Shown here: positions 28,504 to 38,393 of the stretch, piece by piece | How the letters are laid out: each line of letters begins with the position of its first letter | Position numbering within the stretch: position 1 is the stretch's first letter | Source: Erwinia sp. | GTDB lineage: Bacteria > Pseudomonadota > Gammaproteobacteria > Enterobacterales > Enterobacteriaceae | NCBI GenBank assembly: GCA_964016415.1 | Contig: OZ024666.1 | Location: 3,143,310 to 3,207,309, forward strand | Direction of reading: 5' to 3' | DNA length: 64,000 nucleotides | The notes under the pieces: model-generated | Database searches by the model: none | What the model was told of the DNA's origin: nothing | Seen by the model: only the letters and a program-made list of their open reading frames with translations | Position numbers and translations under genes: made by a program

Positions 28504-29654
28504 TGGGCTGGTCACAACGTATTGAACAGGCATTGACTGCACGACGGGCTGCTGATGGCTGGCGTGTGCGTCATCATATAACCGACAACAGCGTACGTGA
28601 GATTACCGTCGGCGGGCAGCGTTACCGCCATTTTTCCAGTAACGATTATCTGGGTCTAAGTCAGCATCCTGAGGTGATTGCCGCCTGGCAACGCGGTGCT
28701 GGTCTGGCCGGAGCAGGAGCGGGGGCCTCGGCCCATGTTACTGGTTTCAGTGGCTATCATGCCCAGCTGGAAGAGCAACTGGCTGACTGGCTGAAGTATC
28801 CGCGTGCGCTATTGTTTATTTCCGGTTTTGCCACTAATCAGGCGATTATTCATCTGCTGGGGGAAAAGCAGGATCGTATTCTTGCTGATAAGTTAGCACA
28901 TGCATCTTTGCTGGATGCTGCCAGCCATAGTCCGGCAACGCTGCGACGTTTCGCGCATAATCAGCCGGAGAGCCTGGCAAAACTGCTGGCAACCCCGTCA
29001 GAGGGCGGTACCCTGGTGGTGACAGAAGGTATTTTCAGTATGGATGGCGATAGCGCTCCGCTTGCTGCCATTGCAGACGAAACTCATCGCCGGAAAGCCT
29101 GGTTGCTGGTAGATGATGCACATGGCATTGGCGTCTGCGGTGAGCAAGGCCGTGGCAGTTGCTGGCAACAAGGCGTGAAACCTGAATTATTGATTATCAC
29201 CTTTGGCAAAGGCTTTGGCGTCAGCGGCGCTGCCCTGTTATGTGATGAGGCAACTGCCGATTATGTTGAACAATTTTCACGCCATCTGATCTATTCCACT
29301 GCTATGCCACCTGCGCAATGTTGTGCATTGCTGGCTTCATTACAGCGTATCCAGCAGGGTGATGAACTGCGTAAACGGCTCCATAGCCATATTGCGCGCT
29401 TCCGTGCTGGCGCGGCCGATTTACCGTGGCAATTAATGCCATCGAACAGTGCGATTCAGCCACTAATAGTAGGCGAAAACAGTGCAGCGCTGAGGCTATC
29501 TCAGCGTCTGGCAAAGGCTAAATGTTGGGTCAGTGCGATTCGCCCTCCGACTGTTCCCCCCGGAACTGCACGTCTGCGTATTACCCTGACGGCGGCTCAT
29601 CATACTGAGGATATAGATCGTCTGCTGGAGGCGCTGCATGATGCTGCCAGTTGA
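28503..29654 (+). CDS. bioF: 8-amino-7-oxononanoate synthase BioF
   Basis: 383 residues. PLP enzyme that condenses pimeloyl-ACP with alanine to KAPA. Motifs are [49 protein letters not shown] and the PLP lysine in [14 protein letters not shown] use ATG 28503 ([11 protein letters not shown]), which overlaps the bioB stop, rather than the GTG one codon upstream. Confidence 0.95.
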   Translation: MGWSQRIEQALTARRAADGWRVRHHITDNSVREITVGGQRYRHFSSNDYLGLSQHPEVIAAWQRGAGLAGAGAGASAHVTGFSGYHAQLEEQLADWLKYPRALLFISGFATNQAIIHLLGEKQDRILADKLAHASLLDAASHSPATLRRFAHNQPESLAKLLATPSEGGTLVVTEGIFSMDGDSAPLAAIADETHRRKAWLLVDDAHGIGVCGEQGRGSCWQQGVKPELLIITFGKGFGVSGAALLCDEATADYVEQFSRHLIYSTAMPPAQCCALLASLQRIQQGDELRKRLHSHIARFRAGAADLPWQLMPSNSAIQPLIVGENSAALRLSQRLAKAKCWVSAIRPPTVPPGTARLRITLTAAHHTEDIDRLLEALHDAAS

Positions 29655-30393
29655 TAAGCGGGCTGTTGCTCAGGCATTTGGACGTGCGGCGCAGCACTAT
29701 GAACACCACGCCGGGCTGCAACGTCAGAGTGGTGATGCACTGCTGGCGTTAGCCCCTGCGGGTTTTGGCACTCATCTGTTAGATGCTGGCTGTGGCACTG
29801 GCTGGTACAGCCGGTATTGGTGTGACCGGGGGCGAACTGTCACGGCACTCGATCTCTCTGCCACCATGCTGGATACCGCACGCGCGCAGCACTCCGCACA
29901 ATACTATATACAAGGCGATATTGATGCGTTGCCGTTACCCGATCATAGCGTTGATGGGGTGTGGAGCAATTTGGCCGTGCAGTGGAGCAGCGATTTACGT
30001 CTGGCTTTACAGCAGTTCCTGCGCGTAACACGTCCCGGAGGCAGCGTGTTATTTTCAACCCTGCTTGAGGGTTCTTTGCATGAGGTACACCATGCCTGGG
30101 CACAGATTGATGGTAGTACACATGCCAACTCTTTTCCTGGTGAGGCAGAGTTCACCGCTGCCACCGTTGATCTACCGCTTACCAGCCAGCAGCAGGTGAT
30201 CACACTGCATTTCCCCAGTGCGTTGAGTGCAATGCGTTCGCTGAAAGGCACAGGCGCGACACACCTTCACGAAGGTCGCGGTAGATCAGTTCTCTCGCGC
30301 AAACAACTGACGTTACTTGAGCAACACTGGCCGCAGGATGAACGGGGATATCGCCTGAGTTATCATTTGATATATGGAGTACTGAAAAAATGA
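29638..30393 (+). CDS. bioC: Malonyl-ACP O-methyltransferase BioC
   Basis: 251 residues. SAM-dependent methyltransferase that caps malonyl-ACP to start pimeloyl synthesis. Motif I is [26 protein letters not shown] and [22 protein letters not shown] are typical of BioC. It begins with two ATG codons, overlaps bioF by 17 bases and ends in an ATGA overlap with bioD. The esterase BioH that completes the route is not in this window. Confidence 0.93.
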   Translation: MMLPVDKRAVAQAFGRAAQHYEHHAGLQRQSGDALLALAPAGFGTHLLDAGCGTGWYSRYWCDRGRTVTALDLSATMLDTARAQHSAQYYIQGDIDALPLPDHSVDGVWSNLAVQWSSDLRLALQQFLRVTRPGGSVLFSTLLEGSLHEVHHAWAQIDGSTHANSFPGEAEFTAATVDLPLTSQQQVITLHFPSALSAMRSLKGTGATHLHEGRGRSVLSRKQLTLLEQHWPQDERGYRLSYHLIYGVLKK

Positions 30394-31061
30394 CTTGCTG
30401 GTTTATCACCGGAACTGACACTGAAGTGGGTAAAACAGTGGCAAGTTGCGCCTTGCTACAAGCAGCAAATGCTGCGGGTTTACGTACCGCAGGCTATAAA
30501 CCGGTCGCCAGCGGAAGTGAAATCACTCCGGAAGGAGTGCGTAATAGTGATGCTATGGCCTTACAACGTTACAGTAACCAAAAACTGAGCTACGAACAGG
30601 TTAACCCACTGGCTTTTATTGAGCCGACGTCACCCCATATTGTCAGTGCGGCAGAAGCACGCCCGATTGACTTTGCCACTCTGTCAGCGGGATTACGTAC
30701 TCTGGAACAACAGGCAGAATGGGTGGTGGTGGAAGGTGCCGGTGGCTGGTTTACCCCGCTGTCTGTAAGCCACACTTTTGCCGATTGGGTGACAGTCGAA
30801 CAGCTACCAGTGATTCTGGTGGTGGGAGTGAAACTGGGTTGTATTAACCATGCAATGCTGACCGCTGAGGCAGTGAGAGCCCGGGGATTGCGTCTGGCTG
30901 GCTGGATTGCTAACGATCTTCAGCCTCCGGGTAATCGCCATGCGGAATATATCACCGCATTACGCCACTATCTTGATGCTCCTTTCCTCGGTGAGATCCC
31001 TTATCTTGACTGTGATTCCCAGCTCGCGGAATGCGGTCGCTCTTTAACGTTGCCCTGGTAA
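30390..31061 (+). CDS. bioD: Dethiobiotin synthetase BioD
   Basis: 223 residues (E. coli 224). ATP-dependent ring closure of DAPA to dethiobiotin. The P-loop GTDTEVGKT is at residues 8-16, followed by AGYKPVASGSE and VVEGAGGWFTPLS, all diagnostic. It is the last gene of bioBFCD. Confidence 0.95.
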   Translation: MTCWFITGTDTEVGKTVASCALLQAANAAGLRTAGYKPVASGSEITPEGVRNSDAMALQRYSNQKLSYEQVNPLAFIEPTSPHIVSAAEARPIDFATLSAGLRTLEQQAEWVVVEGAGGWFTPLSVSHTFADWVTVEQLPVILVVGVKLGCINHAMLTAEAVRARGLRLAGWIANDLQPPGNRHAEYITALRHYLDAPFLGEIPYLDCDSQLAECGRSLTLPW

Positions 31062-31185
31062 CATAACGCTCATTTATTACAGCGCTTCTCCAGAACCGCT
31101 GTAAGCAGCATAGGCATAAACAGCGCCTATCCCGGCGAGCTGATACAAACACTCAGCGGATTTATTCATCGGTGCCGAAATAAGG

Positions 31186-32025
31186 TCAGTCAACGTACTG
31201 AATATGAAACTCTGTATCTTCCTGATTCACCCAGGCAAAGCCAGGCATCGCAAGATTCATACCAGCGATCAGCGTATGTTCCCTGGCGACTTGCGTCATA
31301 ATTTGCTTGCGTGTTGCTTCGGCCTGTAACGGGTTGTAATCAAAGATAACGGAAACATCAGGGTGCGATGACTGTATTTGAGGAAAATGCACAATGTCGC
31401 CCCAAATCAGTAAACTGTTCCCTTTTGACTCAACCTGAAACCCTGTATGGCCCGGTGTGTGGCCGGGCAGAAGTCGGGGAGTGATACCCGGAATGACAGC
31501 TTTATCGGTGAGGCGATGTAATTTTTCGGCGTAGACGTCAAAGGTACGGCGCACCAGCGAAAAATTGCGTTTAACTCTCTCGTTCGCGGCACACATTTCA
31601 TCATCATTCAGCCAGTAATCAGCTTCAAGAGTATGCAGATAAATTTCTGCATTTTTATAAACAGCGCGCTGTTGGGCATCAAGCAGGCCACCGATATGAT
31701 CAGGATGTGCATGTGTCAGCAAAATAATGTCGATATCTTCAGGAAAAACGCTCACGGTGCGCAAATTGTTAGTGAGTTCACCCCCTGCATTATTCAACCC
31801 GCCAGTGCCAGTATCAATCAGAATGGTCTTTCCATGGCTACGTATCAGGTAACAGTTAATATGAATATCGTTTGCGTTGATAATCCCGGCACGGTGCTGA
31901 ATATTTTCCGCTTCTGATATATCAATACCGTTGAGCACATTAAAACTGGCGGTCATGGTGCCATCGCTCACGGCGGTAACATGAAAGTCACCAACCTGAC
32001 GAGTAAAAAATAATAAATTATCCAT
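31186..32025 (-). CDS. MBL-fold metallo-hydrolase
   Basis: 279 residues. The metal-binding motif THAHPDHIGG has His105, His107, Asp109 and His110; further ligands are in LLPGHTPGHTGF and LIWGDIVHFPQ. The N-terminus RQVGDFHVTAVSDGTM resembles soluble lactonase-like and quorum-quenching MBL proteins, but such similarity does not fix the substrate. It is divergent from a LysR gene (now broken) 233 bases away, a common regulator-target pair. Confidence 0.8.
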   Translation of the reverse strand: MDNLLFFTRQVGDFHVTAVSDGTMTASFNVLNGIDISEAENIQHRAGIINANDIHINCYLIRSHGKTILIDTGTGGLNNAGGELTNNLRTVSVFPEDIDIILLTHAHPDHIGGLLDAQQRAVYKNAEIYLHTLEADYWLNDDEMCAANERVKRNFSLVRRTFDVYAEKLHRLTDKAVIPGITPRLLPGHTPGHTGFQVESKGNSLLIWGDIVHFPQIQSSHPDVSVIFDYNPLQAEATRKQIMTQVAREHTLIAGMNLAMPGFAWVNQEDTEFHIQYVD

Positions 32026-32258
32026 TCCTGCCCCTCTCTCTGGTGCCTTGCGCTGTTATCGCTGTGGAACCTGGTCGCGCAAACACCCAATGCTGTTTGT
32101 CATCCCGGTACGCTTTTATCTGGCCGTAGTGAGTGTAGTTGTCAGATGAGTTGTTACTTTAAACGCTATCAACCGCCTGATGAAGCGATTAAAATTCATG
32201 ACTCAGTGACATAAAGTCACCGACCGTGACTGATGTAAACAGCAAGCAGAGGTGTGTA

Positions 32259-33144
32259 ATGAGAAAAAAGCTACCCAGTAACGCTTCGCTGGTCGCTTTT
32301 GAATCTGCAGTAAGGCATGGCAGTTTCGCGCGTGCTGCAGAGGAACTGTCGGTGACAGAGGGCGCGATAAGCCGTCAGATAGCACGCCTTGAAGCGCTCC
32401 TGAAATGCCAGCTTTTTGAACGTATCGGAAGCAGAGTGAAGCCTAATGCGGCAGGTACACAGTATGCTTATCACGTACGGGAAATACTCGAGCGTCTCGA
32501 CAGAGACACGCAGTATATACAGGGGATGTCGCAAGGCAGCAGAATGCTGGGGCTTGCCGTGCTGCCTACGTTTTCCAGCCGATGGCTTATCCCACGACTA
32601 TCGGATTTCAGAACCCTGCATCCCGGAATCATGCTCAACCTGGCGTCAAGAAGTGAGCCCTTTATTCCTCCCGGCAGCGGATTTGATGCAGCGCTACATT
32701 ATCAGCACCCGGCATGGGCTGGTATGCAATTACAACCGCTGTTTAAAGAAACGTTAATCCCGGTGTGTCACCCGGTTGTTGTGTGATAAAAACCCTGCAG
32801 CACAACTGAAAAACCTTCCGTTGATTCACCGGCGGCAAAATCCTGACGCCTGGCATCATTATGCACAGGAGAGCGGTATTGTTATTGATAATCCTCTTCA
32901 GGGCCCACGATATGACCTGCACGAAATGGCAATCACTGCCGCGCTTGCGGGCCTCGGTGTAGCGCTGGTACCGAAAGTCTATATAGAAAGAGAACTCAGA
33001 GAAGGTTTACTCATCGCTCCCTGGCCTGAAACCGGAAATGTGCACAAAATATTTTGTCTTGTAAAGCCAGTTAATTCAGGAATAAATCAGCCAGTGCTGA
33101 CGGTATTTGAGCAGTGGCTGCAGGCTGAAATAGCGAAAATCTGA
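32259..33144 (+). pseudogene. LysR-family regulator with a frameshift
   Basis: The first part (MRKKLPSNASLVAFESAVRHG) carries the helix-turn-helix SFARAAEELSVTEGAISRQIA and runs to a TGA at 32784-32786. The rest of the co-inducer domain (LLCDKNPAAQLKNLPLIHRR... to EIAKI) continues one frame over from about 32776. One missing base near 32774-32776, in CACCCGGTTGTTG, explains it. Together they give a normal-length regulator of the GcvA/AmpR-like type. It should have controlled the divergent MBL-fold hydrolase. Confidence 0.8.
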
Positions 33145-33421
33145 TGTATTAGCCGTCAATCCCGCCTCTGTCAGGCATCCTTCAGATACAGGCAGGGATG
33201 GCTGCTGTGAAAACGGGTTATAGGCGTGCTGCGCTCTTCGTGGTGTAAGCACACATTCCCTACTTTCAGACGCCGTAGCGTTTGGGTAATACTTATTAAT
33301 ATTCAGCCGGGTATTTTTATTTATACTATTTTTGCGTCAGGAATTAATATCCTCAGTCACTACTGATCTATCTCTGCCGAATACCATACTTTCTCTGTGC
33401 AACAACAAAATGTCCCTGCCA

Positions 33422-34531
33422 TTATCTTTTGCTTGTTAGCAGCATCGCGGCACCAATTCCTCCTGCGGCGGCAATGGCACATAAACCATAGGGTTTATTG
33501 TGATAGATAAGTTCATGGAACAGTCGACAGACTAAAATCGCCCCGGAAGCACCGATCGGATGGCCGCGTGCCAGTGCGCCTCCTCCCAGATTTACCGATT
33601 GCGGGTGCAAATCACTTCCGCTAATCGCCACCATTGCCTGGGCAGCATAGGCCTCCATAATTTCGCTGACGCAGTGCCGGGGAGAGATCTCCGCGTGTCG
33701 GGCAAGCAGCTTCCTGATGGCGGTGACTGGCGCGGCACCCGGTAGACGGCTGTCACCGCCACAACTCTGATAGTCAGCTATCGTTACTGCATAATCAGGT
33801 CGTAAGCGACGGGCAACCTGCTCTGAAACGATAATGCAAAATGCTGCACCATCAGCTTCTATAGCCGTCGATGCCACACTGACCGACCCTGCCAGTTGGG
33901 GTGCGCGCGATGCCAGTTTTACCGTCAGCACACGGGTATAACTGTCCATCACCACGCCATTAACCGCTTCAATCTCTGCACGTAGTCTGTCGGCTGCCGC
34001 CAGCGCTTTACGATGGCTGGTTACCGCATATTCATCCTGCTCCTGGCGTCCGATAGCGTAACGCTCCGCCAGTGCTGCCGCTGCTTCAGTCATATCAGGA
34101 TCATCGTTCTTTTCAGGTGCAAAAGGCGGACGGGTATAAAATACAGGCGCGCTGCCATCAGCGAATGTGTGGGCGCGCAACGGACGACGGGAGTAGCTCT
34201 CCGCGCCTCCTGCAATGACAATGTTTGCCAGCCCGGCATTAACCAGTGCTGAGGCCAGCATCACTGCATCCAGCCCTCCGGCACACTGGCTATCCACTGA
34301 GATACCCGGCACATCAGGCAGCCCGGCGGCCAGAGCCAGCATGCGTGCCGGGTTGCCACCGGCACCAAGTGCATTAGCCACAATAAGATTATCAACCTCA
34401 GCAGGTGCAATGCCACAACGCTTAAGTAAACGGGTAATCACTGGTGCTGCCAGTTGATGTAGTTCCAGCGCGCTAAATGCGCCGCCGCGGGGTACGACTG
34501 CAGTTCTGCGCGCGGCGATGATGAGACTCAT
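33422..34531 (-). CDS. Thiolase-family acyltransferase in a BirA-controlled operon
   Basis: 369 residues. Thiolase features are SVDSQCAGGLDAV with the acyl-accepting Cys, GGGALARGHPIGASGA with the catalytic His, and LCAIAAAGGIGAAML at the C-terminus with the second Cys. It should condense or cleave acyl-CoA chains. It is the third gene of an operon with a nitroreductase and an AMP-ligase, coupled by ATGA overlaps, transcribed from a BirA-box promoter. In Bacillus subtilis the biotin-regulated yhfUTS genes likewise combine a BioY, an acyl-CoA ligase and a thiolase, so a role linked to biotin precursors or vitamers is likely. The exact reaction is unknown. Confidence 0.82.
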   Translation of the reverse strand: MSLIIAARRTAVVPRGGAFSALELHQLAAPVITRLLKRCGIAPAEVDNLIVANALGAGGNPARMLALAAGLPDVPGISVDSQCAGGLDAVMLASALVNAGLANIVIAGGAESYSRRPLRAHTFADGSAPVFYTRPPFAPEKNDDPDMTEAAAALAERYAIGRQEQDEYAVTSHRKALAAADRLRAEIEAVNGVVMDSYTRVLTVKLASRAPQLAGSVSVASTAIEADGAAFCIIVSEQVARRLRPDYAVTIADYQSCGGDSRLPGAAPVTAIRKLLARHAEISPRHCVSEIMEAYAAQAMVAISGSDLHPQSVNLGGGALARGHPIGASGAILVCRLFHELIYHNKPYGLCAIAAAGGIGAAMLLTSKR

Positions 34532-35670
34532 AAGGGTAACTTGCTGAATAATATAGCTAAATCTGGTTTTCCTGACGCCAGCAGTGGCAATGCTGGCAGA
34601 TAGATAAAATGACGCGGTTCCATCGTGTTGCCTAACTGTTGACGTACCGCCTGACGTATCTCCGCTTCACTCACCGCATGCTTTTCACCCTCGATAAAGG
34701 CATATAGCACATGGCCGCGTAACACATCAGGTTTGGCAACCACAGCGCAGGAGACCGGGCCAGTAAACTGACTTATCACCGTTTCAATCATCTCGGGGTA
34801 GACGTTTTTATCTGCTGTAGTAATCATCCGGCTGTGGCGACCTCGTAGCCAGAGATAGCCTTCTGCATCCAGATATCCCAGTTCACCTACAGTCACCGCA
34901 CCATCACACCAGCGTGTATCGCTGCTCTCACCCTGGGTATAGCCCTCGAACAAATAAGGGCTACTCACCCATACTTCGCCGTTATCATCCTGTTTATTAC
35001 GCAGTGTGATATTCACTCCGGGGTAAGCTTTACCTACCGATCCTGATGGTGTTCCTGCATCGGAGAGGGTAATAAAACTTGTTTCAGAAGCACCATAAAA
35101 CTCATACAGCTGTGCAGCAGGAAAACATGCCATGGCCTGCTGCCGCAGTGTGGTATCGAGTTTGCTGCCACCGCACAGTATCACTCTCACCGCCGGGCAT
35201 ATACCCTCCACGCTGACTAACAGGCGTAGCTGGGTTGGCGTAACATAGAGCACACTGGCTGCTGATTTCTGTAATTGTCTCTTTTGACTGCGAGGACGCA
35301 TATCACTCAGCACCTCAATCGGAAGTTCCAGGTGAAGCGCTTCGCACAGCGCATATAGCGAGAGTGAATGGTTGATATGACCAAAAATGGCGTAACGATC
35401 CGCTGAGGTTATCCGGAAGTGCTGCTGATTGATGATAAAAGAGTGCTGCCACGAGCGAAAATGGCGGCGTATTATTTTCGGGGTGCCGCTACTGCCTCCG
35501 GTGGTGCATTCAATATACTGGCTCCCGGGTTGTTCACACACCAGCGGTAATTGTGGTAGTACACGAAAACTGCGCTGCTGTTGATAGAGGCGCACCAGTA
35601 ACGTTAAACTTTCTGCGATATCACCACTGGCTCGCTCAAGGGCAACGCCCTGATAAACAACCTGGCTCAT
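34528..35670 (-). CDS. AMP-forming acyl-CoA ligase-like protein in a BirA-controlled operon
   Basis: 380 residues, shorter than usual acyl-CoA ligases (about 500) because the N-terminal region is reduced. The ATP motif CTTGGSSGTPKIIRR, the A5 motif YEFYGASETSFI, GELGYLDAEGYLWLRGRHSRM in overlapping motifs and a C-terminal ASGKPDLA with the catalytic Lys are all present. It should adenylate a carboxylate and load it onto CoA. It is coupled to its neighbours by ATGA overlaps at both ends. It resembles B. subtilis YhfT in context. The substrate is not known; pimelate or a biotin-like acid is a guess. Confidence 0.8.
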   Translation of the reverse strand: MSQVVYQGVALERASGDIAESLTLLVRLYQQQRSFRVLPQLPLVCEQPGSQYIECTTGGSSGTPKIIRRHFRSWQHSFIINQQHFRITSADRYAIFGHINHSLSLYALCEALHLELPIEVLSDMRPRSQKRQLQKSAASVLYVTPTQLRLLVSVEGICPAVRVILCGGSKLDTTLRQQAMACFPAAQLYEFYGASETSFITLSDAGTPSGSVGKAYPGVNITLRNKQDDNGEVWVSSPYLFEGYTQGESSDTRWCDGAVTVGELGYLDAEGYLWLRGRHSRMITTADKNVYPEMIETVISQFTGPVSCAVVAKPDVLRGHVLYAFIEGEKHAVSEAEIRQAVRQQLGNTMEPRHFIYLPALPLLASGKPDLAILFSKLPL

Positions 35671-36371
35671 TGCGCTACCGACTGCTCACTGCCAGTGTAG
35701 AAAACAGCAAAGTCATCCACGGCCAGACGTTCCGTTCGGAACTGGTTTACCGCTGCCGCAGGATTGGGCAGGCCCAAAGCCACACCGCATACCACCATCT
35801 CGTCGTCATCCAGGGCCAGTAAATGATGAAGCGTATGACCATAATTGGCCAGCGCACCAATCGGGCATGTTCCATAGCCGTTACTGTCAGCGAGCAGTAA
35901 AAAGCTCATCAGTAACATGCCCAGATCGATAAAGCCCCCTTTGCCCATATCACGCGGCATGGTCACCACGATGCCTACCGGCGCATCAAAGAAACGATAG
36001 TTAGCTAAAAACTGCTCTCGCCGTCGGCTGATATCACGTCGGCCAATATTCAGTGACTGATATAACGCATAACCTGCTGTTTTTTGTCGTTGCTTCAGGT
36101 ATTCCGGCAATGGAACAGGGAAATAGCTATATTCTGGCGGCTCCGGAGGATTCTGGCTGGCAACCTGAGTCAACTGACGGGTAAGCTGCTGCAGAGCCTC
36201 ACCCTGTAACACATGAAACTTACCCGGTTGCAAATTAGCACTGCTTGGCGCGCAGCGTGCGGTAGTCAGCATGGTTTTCAGGACACGTTGTGGAACTTCA
36301 TCAGTAAGAAATTCCCGGCATGAATGGCGCGAGGTGAACAAATTTAACAGCACATCAGAAGCGTTGAACAT
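35667..36371 (-). CDS. Nitroreductase-family flavoprotein in a BirA-controlled operon
   Basis: 234 residues. The FMN-binding start SRHSCREFLTDEVPQ, the segment RCAPSSANLQPGKFHVL and GYGTCPIGALANYG mark the nitroreductase fold. It is the first gene after the BirA operator at 36437-36469 and is coupled by ATGA to the AMP-ligase gene. Such proteins reduce nitro groups, enones or other acceptors. In this setting it could reduce an enoyl intermediate, but that is only inference. Confidence 0.8.
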   Translation of the reverse strand: MFNASDVLLNLFTSRHSCREFLTDEVPQRVLKTMLTTARCAPSSANLQPGKFHVLQGEALQQLTRQLTQVASQNPPEPPEYSYFPVPLPEYLKQRQKTAGYALYQSLNIGRRDISRRREQFLANYRFFDAPVGIVVTMPRDMGKGGFIDLGMLLMSFLLLADSNGYGTCPIGALANYGHTLHHLLALDDDEMVVCGVALGLPNPAAAVNQFRTERLAVDDFAVFYTGSEQSVAQ

Positions 36372-36436
36372 CTGGCAAAACCTGCAAACGTAATGTAAAT
36401 AAGGGAGAGTTTATGTCACCACGCCTCCGACAAGTA

Positions 36437-36469
36437 TTGTAAACTAAATTATATTCGTTTAGTTTACAA
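36437..36469. promoter_or_regulatory. Second BirA operator, between the thiolase operon and bioYMN
   Basis: TTGTAAACTAAA and TTTAGTTTACAA form perfect 12-base arms with a 9-base centre, giving the same 33-base size as the bioA/bioB operator. It lies 66 bases upstream of the nitroreductase start and about 80 bases upstream of bioY, so biotin-loaded BirA should control both divergent operons. Confidence 0.93.
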
Positions 36470-36547
36470 GAAAAGTCAGTCGGTAAGCGGCAGTCTGTCT
36501 CTTTTTTGCCGCACATTATATTCATTTATTCTGCAGAGACTCATAGC

Positions 36548-37132
36548 GTGGAAACCCGAGATATCGTTTTTATTGCTCTTTTTGCCGCAATTGTCGCCGC
36601 ACTTGGCGCCTTTCCCCCGATGGTATTATCGGTTACCGGCGTACCGATCACAGCCCAGACTCTGGGGCCAATGATGGCAGGCGGAATATTAGGGGCACGC
36701 CGGGGCGCGATATCCATGGCTCTGTTTGTGTTACTGGTCGCCCTGGGGTTACCTTTACTCTCAGGAGGCAGAGGCGGGCTTGGTGTCTTTGTCAGTCCAA
36801 CCGGAGGTTATCTGCTGAGCTGGATGCTGGCAGCCTTTACTGTGGGCTGGATAGTCGAACGCTGCTGGCAACGCCTTACTATGCTGATGGCGTTCGGTGC
36901 CGCAGTCGTGGGGGGCATTGTGGTTATCTATGCTATTGGTATTCCCTGGAGTGCCGCGGCAGCACATCTGCCATTATCCACCGCGGCAATAGGCGCACTC
37001 CCCTTCCTGGTGGGCGATGTCACTAAAGCGTTGATCGCGGCTGTAGTGATCATGTCAGTAAAACGCACTTACCCGTTAATCCGTTCTGTGCCACAGAAGA
37101 AGCCGCGCACCATGAGTGGTGATAATGTTTAA
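36548..37132 (+). CDS. bioY: BioY, substrate-binding (S) component of the biotin ECF transporter
   Basis: 194 residues from the GTG start chosen (METRDIVFIALFAAIVAALG). BioY signatures are GVPITAQTLGPMMAGGILGARRG and SPTGGYLLSW, in a membrane protein with about six helices. A longer start at TTG 36506 is possible, but the homologous N-terminus begins at ETRD. BioY binds biotin with high affinity and works with BioM and BioN, which follow directly. Confidence 0.9.
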   Translation: METRDIVFIALFAAIVAALGAFPPMVLSVTGVPITAQTLGPMMAGGILGARRGAISMALFVLLVALGLPLLSGGRGGLGVFVSPTGGYLLSWMLAAFTVGWIVERCWQRLTMLMAFGAAVVGGIVVIYAIGIPWSAAAAHLPLSTAAIGALPFLVGDVTKALIAAVVIMSVKRTYPLIRSVPQKKPRTMSGDNV

Positions 37133-37790
37133 ATTCATTGATGTTGCGGTGGAAAAAGAGGATCGCACACTACTCAGTAATATCACTGTTACGCTTAACG
37201 AGCCGCGTATTGGCATTATCGGATTAAATGGATCCGGTAAAAGTACGTTCGCCCGCCTGCTGAATGGCCTTGAACTCCCCACATCCGGGACACTGCGTTA
37301 TCAGGGTAGTGAAGAGGTGAAAAAACGGCGTCGGGAAGTGGGTTTCGTGTTCCAGAATCCCGAGAATCAAATTGTTTATCCTGGCGTGCGTGAGGATCTT
37401 GAGTTTGGGCTGAAAAACCTGCGGCTGTCTGCCGCAGAGATCAGACAACGCATTGAGGCTATTGCTGTCCGACTGGGTATTGAACACCTGCTGGAGAGAT
37501 TCACTCACCAACTGAGCGGTGGTGAGCAGCAAATGATTGCGCTGGCAGGCGTGGTCGTAATGGAACCTGAAGTGATTGTTTTTGATGAGCCAACCACACT
37601 GCTTGATCTAAAAAATAAGCGACAGCTCCTGGACGCGATTAATCAACTGAGCCAGCAAGTGGTGATGATTAGCCATGATTTGGATACTCTCAGTCAGTTT
37701 TCCCGGGTGTTACAGATTGAAAATGGCACCATCAAACGTGATGGTCCGCCAGCAGAGGTTATTCGTTGCTATCACGAGGAGTATGCATGA
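37125..37790 (+). CDS. bioM: BioM, ATPase of the biotin ECF transporter
   Basis: 221 residues from ATG 37125 (MFKFIDVAVE). Walker A GLNGSGKST, Q-loop FVFQNPENQIV (the QNP-Q form typical of ECF ATPases), signature LSGGEQQMIALA and Walker B VIVFDEPTTLLD are present. It overlaps bioY by 8 bases and bioN by an ATGA. Confidence 0.92.
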   Translation: MFKFIDVAVEKEDRTLLSNITVTLNEPRIGIIGLNGSGKSTFARLLNGLELPTSGTLRYQGSEEVKKRRREVGFVFQNPENQIVYPGVREDLEFGLKNLRLSAAEIRQRIEAIAVRLGIEHLLERFTHQLSGGEQQMIALAGVVVMEPEVIVFDEPTTLLDLKNKRQLLDAINQLSQQVVMISHDLDTLSQFSRVLQIENGTIKRDGPPAEVIRCYHEEYA

Positions 37791-38383
37791 TAGGGGAAGG
37801 GTACGTTAACCGTCAGAGTGTAGTGCACACCATGGCGCCGGCGTATAAAATCGCCCTGCTGGCCCTCTATTGCACCGGTGTTTTTATGTTAACGTCCTGG
37901 CCATGGGTCGCGGTCGCTGGCCTCATTCCTCTGGTGGGATATAAAATCGGCCGGCTTTCTTTCCGGCATCTTTTTCAGGGGCTAAAACCCGCCCTGATTA
38001 TTGTGGCAATTATTTTTATATTTCAGCTGGTTTATGCTGGTTTATCTTTTGCTGCTTTTATTGCCCTGCGTTTAAGCTGCCTGATTGTTGCCGCTCATCT
38101 GGTGACTCTGACAACACGTTCCAGTGAATTCGTCGAAGGTATACTCTCTCTGTTACGTTATGCACCACGTTGGGTACCTGCGGAAAAAATAGCGCTGGCT
38201 ATTTCGCTTTCGTTACGGTTTATTCCTGTTTTACGACGGGTGGCAGAAGAAATTCGTATGGCACAACGGGCCAGGGGACGGGATAAAAATATTCTGGCGC
38301 TACTTAATCCCTTTATGTTGCGTACATTAAAATCGGGCGATCAAATAGCCGAAGCTATTCGTGCCCGTTCGCCTGATTTATAG
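37787..38383 (+). CDS. bioN: BioN, transmembrane coupling (T) component of the biotin ECF transporter
   Basis: 198 residues from ATG 37787. Several hydrophobic helices are followed by a cytoplasmic helix with AQRARGRDKN, matching the conserved Ala-Arg-Gly coupling motif of CbiQ/BioN proteins. The ATGA overlap with bioM shows co-translation. With BioY and BioM it makes a complete tripartite biotin importer. Confidence 0.9.
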   Translation: MIGEGYVNRQSVVHTMAPAYKIALLALYCTGVFMLTSWPWVAVAGLIPLVGYKIGRLSFRHLFQGLKPALIIVAIIFIFQLVYAGLSFAAFIALRLSCLIVAAHLVTLTTRSSEFVEGILSLLRYAPRWVPAEKIALAISLSLRFIPVLRRVAEEIRMAQRARGRDKNILALLNPFMLRTLKSGDQIAEAIRARSPDL

Positions 38384-38393
38384 ATCGGGCCCG

